From assembly GCA_945607565.1 (NCBI GenBank), contig CALYZD010000019.1, positions 1 to 32,138 on the forward strand: 32,138 bases of DNA, read 5' to 3'. The notes below the pieces were generated by a model, which saw only the letters and a list, made by a program, of their open reading frames with translations, made no database searches and had not been told where the DNA came from. Of this stretch, positions 25,676 through 32,138 are shown in pieces (the first letter of the stretch is position 1; each line of letters opens with the position of its first letter). The translations under genes were made by a program, and so were the position numbers. Origin of the DNA: an uncultured Bacteroidales bacterium (GTDB lineage Bacteria; Bacteroidota; Bacteroidia; Bacteroidales; Marinilabiliaceae).

Positions 25676-27718
25676 ATGTCAGAAAAGAAGTTTAAGAGGA
25701 CTTTGGTAACTACGGCTTTGCCGTATGCGAATGGTCCGGTTCACATCGGGCACTTGGCCGGTGTGTATGTTCCGGCCGATATTTATGTCCGCTATCTGCG
25801 GCAGAAGGGTGAGGAGGTCTTGATGGTCGGCGGCTCTGATGAGCATGGCGTGCCCATCACAATCAAAGCCATGAAGGAGGGCGTGACTCCTCAGGATATT
25901 GTAGACAGGTATCATAATATCATAAAGAAGTCGTTCGAGGAATTCGGCATCAAGTTTGACGTCTATTCGCGCACGACCTCGGAAACTCATCACAAAATGG
26001 CGTCGGATTTCTTCAAGACGCTGTATGACAAGGGTGAATTCATTGAGCAGACTACTCAGCAATATTACGACGAAGAGTCGAACCAATTCCTGGCCGACCG
26101 TTACATTATTGGCACTTGTCCGCATTGCAAGAACGAGAAAGCCTATGGCGACCAGTGCGAGGCCTGCGGAACGACGCTCGGCCCCATGGAACTGATTAAT
26201 CCTAGGTCGACAATCAGTGGACGACCTTTGGTGCTGCGCGAAACCAAGCATTGGTATCTGCCGCTCGACAAGCACGAAAGTTGGCTGCGCCAGTGGATTC
26301 TCGAAGGCCACAAAGAGTGGAAGTCGAACGTCTATGGGCAGTGCAAGAGCTGGCTCGACATGGGTTTGCAGCCGCGTGCCGTTAGCCGCGATCTGAATTG
26401 GGGGATTCCGCTGCCAATAGACGGTGCCGATGGCAAGGTGCTTTATGTGTGGTTTGATGCGCCCATCGGCTATATCAGCAACACCAAGGAGCTGTTGCCC
26501 GATGATTGGGAAAAATGGTGGAAGGATCCTGAAAGTCGGATGATTCACTTCATCGGCAAGGATAACATCGTGTTCCATTGCATCGTTTTCCCGGCCATGC
26601 TGAAGGCTCACGGCGGCTATAATCTGCCCGACAATGTGCCTGCAAACGAATTCCTGAATCTCGAAGGCGACAAAATATCGACATCGCGCAATTGGGCCGT
26701 GTGGCTTAACGAATATCTTGAAGATTTTCCGGGCAAGCAGGATGTGTTGCGTTACGTCCTGACTGCCAATGCGCCCGAAACAAAAGACAACGACTTTACT
26801 TGGAAAGATTTTCAGGCTCGGAACAACAACGAATTGGTTGCCATTTACGGCAATTTCGTGAATCGCGCCATGGTTCTGACACACAAATATTTTTCGGGTA
26901 AAGTGCCGCAGGCAGGCTCGTTGGCCGACATTGACAATGCCGCGATCAGTGAATTTGTCTCCTACAAAGCCGAGGTTGAGCGTCTTCTGGCTGCGTTCCG
27001 TTTCCGCGATGCGCAAAAGGAAGTCATGAACATGGCACGAGTCGGAAACAAATATCTGGCCGACACCGAACCGTGGAAACTAATCAAGACCGATGAGGCC
27101 AGGGTGGCCACGATAATGAATGTCTGTCTGCAATTTGCTGCAAATCTGTCAATCGCTTTCGAAGCGTTCCTGCCGTTTAGTTCGGAAAAGCTGCGCGGGA
27201 TGCTCAACATCGAAAATTTTGGCTGGGACAGGTTGGGCGCAATGGACTTGATGCCTGTCGGCCACGAGTTGAATGCTGCCGAACTGCTGTTCGAGAAAAT
27301 CGACGACGAAGCTGTGGCAGCTCAGGTGCAGAAGCTGAACGACAAGAAAAAGGCAAACGAGGCCGCAGCGCACACGGTGGAGCCCATTGCTCCGACCATT
27401 GATTTTGCGGATTTTGAAAAGCTGGACATCCGCGTGGGTCGAGTGCTCGAATGCAGCCGTGTACCCAAGGCCGACAAGCTATTGCAATTCAAGATTGACG
27501 ACGGTTTGGGTGGCCGGACAATAGTTTCGGGCATCGCCAAACATTATAATCCCGAAGATCTGGTAGGCAAGAGCGTCTGCTTCATTGCCAATCTTGCGCC
27601 GCGCAAGCTCAAAGGCATCGAATCGCAGGGCATGATTCTGTCGGCCGAAGATGCCGACGGGCGTTTGGTGGTGACTACGACGCTCGACACAGTGGCGGCA
27701 GGCAGTCAGGTGAAATAG
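25676..27718 (+). CDS. metG: Methionyl-tRNA synthetase
   Basis: 680 residues, the long form with a C-terminal tRNA-binding domain. The HIGH motif is HIGH at 23-26 ([18 protein letters not shown]). A zinc knuckle [17 protein letters not shown] lies near 146-162. The KMSKS loop appears as KISTS ([18 protein letters not shown], near 330-345). The anticodon-binding helical domain spans about 390-540. After a Lys/Ala-rich linker, residues about 575-680 form the EMAP-II/Trbp111-like OB fold ([45 protein letters not shown]). It attaches methionine to initiator and elongator tRNA-Met. Its own promoter and terminator-free 3' spacer lead to the tRNA-Glu/rpsT unit. Its GC is clearly lower than that of tyrS in the first part of the window. 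Confidence 0.98.
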   Translation: MSEKKFKRTLVTTALPYANGPVHIGHLAGVYVPADIYVRYLRQKGEEVLMVGGSDEHGVPITIKAMKEGVTPQDIVDRYHNIIKKSFEEFGIKFDVYSRTTSETHHKMASDFFKTLYDKGEFIEQTTQQYYDEESNQFLADRYIIGTCPHCKNEKAYGDQCEACGTTLGPMELINPRSTISGRPLVLRETKHWYLPLDKHESWLRQWILEGHKEWKSNVYGQCKSWLDMGLQPRAVSRDLNWGIPLPIDGADGKVLYVWFDAPIGYISNTKELLPDDWEKWWKDPESRMIHFIGKDNIVFHCIVFPAMLKAHGGYNLPDNVPANEFLNLEGDKISTSRNWAVWLNEYLEDFPGKQDVLRYVLTANAPETKDNDFTWKDFQARNNNELVAIYGNFVNRAMVLTHKYFSGKVPQAGSLADIDNAAISEFVSYKAEVERLLAAFRFRDAQKEVMNMARVGNKYLADTEPWKLIKTDEARVATIMNVCLQFAANLSIAFEAFLPFSSEKLRGMLNIENFGWDRLGAMDLMPVGHELNAAELLFEKIDDEAVAAQVQKLNDKKKANEAAAHTVEPIAPTIDFADFEKLDIRVGRVLECSRVPKADKLLQFKIDDGLGGRTIVSGIAKHYNPEDLVGKSVCFIANLAPRKLKGIESQGMILSAEDADGRLVVTTTLDTVAAGSQVK

Positions 27719-27792
27719 CTAAATACCACAGCTATTGCAAGGTACGCAGTCGCTAAAATTTGCGTGGCAAGAGCAAAAAATGCGCAGCACAT

Positions 27793-27824
27793 ATTGTGAG
27801 TGAAAAATAAAGTGCTTATCTTTG
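27793..27824 (+). promoter_or_regulatory. Promoter of the tRNA-Glu/rpsT/tRNA-Glu unit
   Basis: TTG (27794-27796), a 20-bp gap and TATCTTTG (27817-27824) fit the Bacteroidetes consensus. The first tRNA begins 28 bases further on. Confidence 0.7.
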
Positions 27825-27852
27825 CAACCGCAAAAGGGAAGACCTTGTTGTT

Positions 27853-27924
27853 GGTCCCTTCGTCTATCGGTTAGGACGAGAGATTTTCATTCTCTAAAGA
27901 GGAGTTCGATTCTCCTAGGGACTA
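27853..27924 (+). tRNA. tRNA-Glu (anticodon TTC), first copy
   Basis: A full cloverleaf can be drawn. The acceptor GGTCCCT pairs with AGGGACT (one G-T pair at the end). The anticodon stem is AGAGA/TCTCT with loop TTTTCAT, giving anticodon TTC. The T arm is AGGAG-TTCGATT-CTCCT. The discriminator is A and no CCA is encoded. It lies 33 bases upstream of rpsT and is identical to the copy at 28228. Confidence 0.95.
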
Positions 27925-27957
27925 CTATTAGTGAAATAAATTTTATTCGTAAATAAA

Positions 27958-28212
27958 ATGGCAAATCATCAATCTGCAATAAAGAGAGTTCGTCAGATAG
28001 AAACTCGCAGACTTCATAACAGATATTATGCAAAGACCACGCGTAATGCTGTTAAGTCGCTTCGTCAAACCACCGAAAAGGAAGCCGCCGCAGCCCTCCT
28101 GCCGAAGGTTGTGTCGATGCTCGACAAACTTGCAAAGAAGAATATCATTCACAAGAATAAGGCAAACAACCTGAAATCCAAACTCAGCTTGTACGTTAAC
28201 AAGTTGTCGTAG
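27958..28212 (+). CDS. rpsT: 30S ribosomal protein S20
   Basis: 84 residues, the normal S20 length. The opening [22 protein letters not shown], the middle [15 protein letters not shown] and the C-terminal [21 protein letters not shown] are diagnostic. It binds 16S rRNA early in 30S assembly. The gene is sandwiched between two identical tRNA-Glu genes and is probably transcribed with them from the promoter at 27793-27824, with processing at the tRNA ends releasing the mRNA. Confidence 0.97.
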   Translation: MANHQSAIKRVRQIETRRLHNRYYAKTTRNAVKSLRQTTEKEAAAALLPKVVSMLDKLAKKNIIHKNKANNLKSKLSLYVNKLS

Positions 28213-28227
28213 GGTTCGGGTCATGAC

Positions 28228-28299
28228 GGTCCCTTCGTCTATCGGTTAGGACGAGAGATTTTCATTCTCTAAAGAGGAGTTCGATTCTCCTAGGGACTA
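28228..28299 (+). tRNA. tRNA-Glu (anticodon TTC), second copy
   Basis: Base-for-base identical to 27853-27924, including the anticodon loop TTTTCAT. It starts 15 bases after the rpsT stop and runs directly into a terminator hairpin. Confidence 0.95.
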
Positions 28300-28300
28300 C

Positions 28301-28337
28301 AGGCTGCAAACGAAGAGTTTGCAGCCTTTGCTATTTT
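28301..28337 (+). terminator. Terminator after the second tRNA-Glu
   Basis: AGGCTGCAAAC (28301-28311) pairs perfectly with GTTTGCAGCCT (28317-28327) around a five-base loop, with a T-rich tail TTGCTATTTT. It begins two bases after the tRNA ends. Confidence 0.8.
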
Positions 28338-28621
28338 GGGCCTGCCTCATTGCCCCGCGAAAAGTCCCACAAATTTTCCTCGCTCACAAACAACGCGGCA
28401 CAATCGCAGATACACCGTCTGCTGCTTCCATTACGCAAACATAAATGCACTATGCAGCCTCTCCGGAATTTGAAAGTGCCTGAAACTTTTAATGAATTTT
28501 CATATTTATAATCAAATCAATCTCAGTTATATAACCCGGAAATTGTGATGATTTTACACTACATGCTCGCACTACACGGTTTTTAATTATCATTTTGGGT
28601 CTATATTTTTATAGCCGTTAG
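28338..28621. other. AT-rich intergenic spacer at the edge of the accessory region
   Basis: This stretch lies between the tRNA/rpsT terminator and the XRE-type gene. Six-frame reading shows no convincing gene and I find no further copy of the tRNA-Glu 3' end, so there is no direct sign of an attachment site. Composition drops toward AT in the second half. The only structured element is the palindrome at 28601-28614. Confidence 0.5.
28601..28614. promoter_or_regulatory. Possible operator palindrome before the XRE-type gene
   Basis: CTATA-TTTT-TATAG is a perfect five-base inverted repeat, seven bases before the ATG of the regulator gene. Autoregulators of the XRE class often bind such sites over their own promoter. 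The assignment rests on position and symmetry only. Confidence 0.3.
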
Positions 28622-28864
28622 ATGTATGGAATTATGGGATATTCAGTACACATTGGCCAGCTCATCAAGAATCAGGTTGCCATCCGAGGCTGCATGGTGT
28701 CGTGGCTTGCACGGCAACTGAACTGTGATCGCTCGTATATCTACGAGCTAAACAAGCGCGACAGCATCGACACCAAACGCCTCTACTGTCTCTGCGAAGT
28801 TTTAGAATGCAACTTTTACAAAATAATCTCAGATGCCTTTCAGGCGGAACGGAAAAGGAAGTGA
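28622..28864 (+). CDS. Small XRE-like helix-turn-helix regulator
   Basis: 80 residues from ATG 28622; an ATG at 28634 (MGYSVHIGQLIKNQ) is a possible alternative. The body HIGQLIKNQVAIRGCMVSWLAR is followed by QLNCDRSYIYELNKRDSID, matching small Bacteroidetes XRE-type regulators. The helix-turn-helix is predicted at about 26-47 (VSWLARQLNCDRSYIYELNKR). The closing TKRLYCLCEVLECNFYKIISD is also characteristic of that group. It lies 70 bases upstream of the dynamin-like GTPase pair on the same strand and may control it. It appears intact, in contrast to the two GTPase genes. Confidence 0.75.
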   Translation: MYGIMGYSVHIGQLIKNQVAIRGCMVSWLARQLNCDRSYIYELNKRDSIDTKRLYCLCEVLECNFYKIISDAFQAERKRK

Positions 28865-28934
28865 AAGGAATGAGGTAAGCTTATGGCGATAACAATTACT
28901 AAATATGTTTTTTTTACTTAATTTAAGTGTATTT

Positions 28935-30123
28935 ATGAAAATCGTGTTAGATTTCAAGTCTCAGGTGGAAAAAGCCGCAGCAGTGGCCAAAGAGAAGTTG
29001 CCGGTTCCCGGGTCTGTCGCTAAAATTGGGCAAGATGCTGCATCTCTCGCCAAGAGAATTTCAGAAGACAAATACGTGAAGATCCCCTTCGTCGGTGATT
29101 TCAACTCAGGTAAGAGCTCTTTGCTCAATAGCTTCCTCGGCCGCGACATTCTTCCTACAAACATCCTGCCCGAGACGGCTGTTGCCTATGAGATATATTT
29201 CTCCGAGAATGAGAGGCTTGAGCTGGTTGCCGATGGCAATGTCAAGAAGACGAGCAGCTCTCTTGACGACATCAAGACGTTTAGCGTCATCCCCAGCGAC
29301 ATCGTGCGCGTCTATGTCAACAATGCGGATGTCAAGTCGTTGAACGACAAGGGTGTCGTCCTTGTAGATATGCCAGGCATTGACTCCGGTATCGAGGCGC
29401 ATAACAACGCCATCCTCAACTATATTAAGGAGGGAACGGTGTTCATGCTGTTCAACGATGCTGAGAATGGGACCCTCAGGAGCAGCACTGTTTCGTTCAT
29501 CAACGAAATCAAACAATACGGCCTCTCGGTTCATCTTTTCGTGTCGAAGGCGATAAGAAGCCTGCTGACGAGATTGCGCAAATCAAGGCGCAGTTTGAGC
29601 AGACGGCCAAGGCTCTGATTAAGGCGGATGCCCAAGTGGGCGTTACGTCGGCCGTCGACAGCTCCTATGGTTTCAAGGACGTGCTCGCTGTGCTTCAACA
29701 AATTGACGGTGGCAGGATTCTCGAAGAGAAGTATCAGACTGAGGTGAATGCCTTCGTGGACTCCATAATCTCGCAATTCGAGTTGCAAATCAAGCTCACT
29801 TTGTCCGATAAGAAGGACTTCGACGAGATGCTCGACAAGTTGTCTGACAAGAAGCGCGAGGCCGTTGCCCAGCTGGAGGCAAAGTCCGCAAGTGCGCAGC
29901 CAATCGATGGCTCGGTGGACGACATCATTACCGACGTTCGTCAGGCTCTCATGAGGAACTCTCAGCGGCTGGCTGTTCTTGCGCTTAACTCAAATGGCAA
30001 CACGTCAAATTTCGAAGGTGAGGTGATAAGTCAATCATGTCGGAGAAGGAGGTCAGCGAGGCTGAGATTAAGCAGAAGGTGGAAACTCTCAACTCCGCCA
30101 TTGCAGAGCTTAAAGCGGCGTAA
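28935..30123 (+). pseudogene. Dynamin-like GTPase, first of a tandem pair, interrupted by two 1-base losses
   Basis: ATG 28935 (MKIVLDFKSQ) is chosen over ATG 28905, which adds only AT-rich leader. G1 is GDFNSGKSS (54-62), a candidate G2 is in LPTNILPETAV, and G3 is DMPG (145-148). At the expected G4 motif, VSK reads on correctly (203-205) but the frame is lost: one base is missing near 29551. The next frame continues as DKKPADEIAQIKAQFEQTA, restoring an S-K-x-D G4. A second one-base loss near 30036 moves the frame again to MSEKEVSEAEIKQKVETL, ending at TAA 30121-30123. Repaired, the product would be about 396 residues with a helical C-terminal half, resembling bacterial dynamin-like/LeoA-type proteins that remodel membranes. 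It is either a decayed gene or carries sequencing errors. Confidence 0.8.
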
Positions 30124-30146
30124 GTAAATATCTTATTGCTCATCTT

Positions 30147-32051
30147 ATGGGTTTTGAAGCGATAAGGAAAAAGAGCGCGGCGATGGGCAAAAGCTCGTCG
30201 TCGTCGCTCCTCAAAGTGAACAAATACAGTTTCCCAGCTGCGGCTATCAATCTCATTGGTCATATCTGTACTTCGAGCCGCGACATTGATGTCTCTCCAT
30301 ATTTTCAGCCGTTTCTCGCCATTGTGGAGGAACTCAGGAAAAAATGTGAGGAGAATGGCGTGAAGTGGGAACTAGAAGATGATTTCTACGGCACGTGTTA
30401 CAATTACGTTAACAACAGCCTGAAAGTTGCACTAGAGACCAACACCTATGATGTCAAGCTTAAAATTGCCGTGGCTGGCGGCTATAGCTCTGGTAAGTAG
30501 ACTTTCCTCAATGCGCTGACCAACAATGGTAATATGCTCCCTACGGGCATCGAGCCGGTGTCGGTGGTCAACACATATTTGAACTGCTCTTCAAAAAACA
30601 AGAAAGTCGTCGTTAAGGGCGAGAACCTCTCTGGCGATTTAGTTCTGCTCAATCAGGAGGTGCTCGATTGCATCCGCCATTCTAAGGATTCTGAAGTCAA
30701 CGTGGCGTGTGTTCTCAATAAGATTGTCATTGATCTCCCTTCTTCCGAGTTGTTCAACGGTGTTACTTTCATCGACACGCCAGGCTATAACAATTCGAGT
30801 GCGCGCAATACGGAGAACAGCACCACTGACCGCGAAATGGCGCTCTCTTCTTTCAACGAGGCTGATGCCATTTTCTGGTGCGTCGACATTGAGAATGGAG
30901 CCATCACTGAAAAGGATTTTGAGGTTCTGTCGAAGGCGGAAGATACGCCGTACGTGATAGTCTTTACAAAGAAAGACAAGAAGTCTGATGGCGAAATCAA
31001 GAAAATTGTAGATCAGGCGTATGATGACTGTATCAGGCGCTTCGGCGAGGATAAGGCTCCCATTGATGTTGCCGCATACTCCGATCGAGATAGCGAAGAC
31101 GGAGGAAGCTCTTTCTACTCTCGTAAATTCGACTCGTTAGAGGAGCTTGTCGAGTATATAAAGGAAATTGGTGGGATGACAGAATACGATTTCTGTCAGC
31201 GGAAACTCAACGACATCTTCAATAACGAGGATGAATTATCAGTAGGGCGGTTGAAGGAATATCAAGAACGGAAGAGTAAATTGAGCGAGAAAAAGTCTGA
31301 TTGTATGAATCGTTTGAATCATAACAAAAACGCCGCTGACTATCTTGTGGAAGATTTGAGGGTTGTTATGATTGAGATATTTGACGATCTGATGACTAAG
31401 GCAGATTATGATCCTAACGACGCCGATGTGGATCCTTGGGTCAGAAGAAAGAATCGTTTTGAGTTGATTGATAGGGTCAGTCAGTGGCTCAACTCTTGCA
31501 AGGAAGAAGACGGAAATGATTTAAATAAAGCCCAAGATGAGTTCAAAAATTGCCAACAGAGCATAAGAAAGGAACAGTTATGTCAACAATATATTTCTGA
31601 GTACAGAGTCAAGTTGTCCAATGCGATGCGTGATTGTTACAATGCGGCAAAAGCTGAGGTCGTGAAAAACAACGCTCGCCTCCAGTCTATTGCGCAACAG
31701 GAGGACGTGGACGTATTCACTGCCATCAGTGCCGACAATTATGATGCTTTCCTGACGTGCCTCTCCAAGGGAGTAGACTTGTCGCAATGCAATGCGGCGG
31801 GCTACAATGTCATGACGTGGATTGCGCAGACCGGTAATAATCAGATGATGAGCCTTATTCTCGACCATAAGGACAAGGTCGACATCAGCGTCAAGGACAA
31901 GAACGGCTACAACGTCCTTGAGGTAGCTGCAATATGTCACTACAAGGACATCTGCCAGATGCTGACTGAAGCCGACAACTCTTTGGTCAGCAAGTCCCGC
32001 TCGCTTGTCGAACTGGCGGCCAAGAACGATTTTTTCTGCATGGGTTTCTAA
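30147..32051 (+). pseudogene. Dynamin-like GTPase with C-terminal ankyrin-like repeats, split by an in-frame TAG in the P-loop
   Basis: One frame runs from ATG 30147 to TAA 32049-32051 (634 codons) except for TAG at 30498-30500. The interrupted site is the P-loop G-G-Y-S-S-G-K (111-117), where the next codon should be Ser or Thr and is amber; TFLNALTN follows in frame. G3 is DTPG (210-213, FIDTPGYNNSSA) and G4 is TKKD (274-277, VIVFTKKDKK). A long helical/coiled region (about 330-510) follows. Residues about 520-630 have ankyrin-like helix pairs (NAAGYNVMTWIAQTGNNQMM, KDKNGYNVLEVAAICHYKDI). The C-terminal part could restart at ATG 30534 but would lack a P-loop. The gene starts 24 bases after its partner, implying an operon. 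Confidence 0.8.
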
Positions 32052-32138
32052 ACTTTAACACAATTATTACAATGGAGGTTACAAAACTTGTTGGTTGAAT
32101 TAAATTAGCGAATATTTAATCTGCCCAATCGGACGATG

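Noticed and set aside
28300-28621. A phage or integrative-element attachment site at the second tRNA-Glu
   Set aside because: No integrase is visible and the tRNA 3' end does not recur downstream in the window. The second tRNA is complete and followed by its own terminator.
1-32138. CRISPR arrays, insertion sequences and rRNA genes
   Set aside because: I saw no regularly spaced repeats of CRISPR length, no transposase-like protein and no rRNA-like stretch in the window.

Overview
The window is a chromosomal segment of a Bacteroidales bacterium, probably from the gut (a Muribaculaceae-like genome would fit, but I cannot fix the family). Four things support this. Promoters have the Bacteroidetes -7 element TAnnTTTG, in the clearest cases about 20 bp after a TTTG/TTG -33 element. 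Start codons mostly lack Shine-Dalgarno sequences. A complete type IX secretion core (porP-gldK-gldL-gldM-gldN) is present. Several Bacteroidetes-typical families also occur, namely the AAA-ATPase/PD-(D/E)XK protein, DUF4954 and the MaeB-type malic enzyme.

Layout. 1-2 kb: the tail of a probable sugar-nucleotide epimerase gene, a terminator, and an accessory AAA-ATPase-like/PD-(D/E)XK protein lying between two related hairpins. 2-6 kb: malic enzyme (minus strand) diverging from tyrS. 6-6.6 kb: a decayed anaerobic C4-dicarboxylate transporter gene preceded by an 11-bp degenerate tandem repeat. 6.8-11.3 kb: MATE exporter, cytidylate-kinase-like protein, folK, and a DUF4954 beta-helix protein. 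11.3-15.6 kb: glmS, rbfA, a SAM methyltransferase and a LolC/E-type permease. 15.6-19.7 kb: radA (minus) and topA (plus), divergently transcribed. 19.9-25.6 kb: the T9SS core cluster, which ends at a strong terminator. 25.7-28.3 kb: metG, then tRNA-Glu, rpsT and a second identical tRNA-Glu, closed by a terminator.

28.3-32.1 kb: an AT-richer accessory region with a small XRE-type regulator and two tandem dynamin-like GTPase genes, the second carrying C-terminal ankyrin-like repeats. Both GTPase genes are broken as read. The first has two 1-base losses, one exactly in the G4 nucleotide-specificity motif. The second has an in-frame amber codon at the Ser/Thr position of the P-loop. This tandem pair is the most likely uncharacterised system here. 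I would treat it as a decayed, or possibly mis-sequenced, dynamin-type membrane or defence module.

Base composition changes at the topA/porP boundary. Genes before about 19.7 kb are clearly GC-rich at third positions; the T9SS, metG and GTPase genes are much less so. Most minus/plus shadow reading frames in the first 19 kb come from that GC bias and are not listed.
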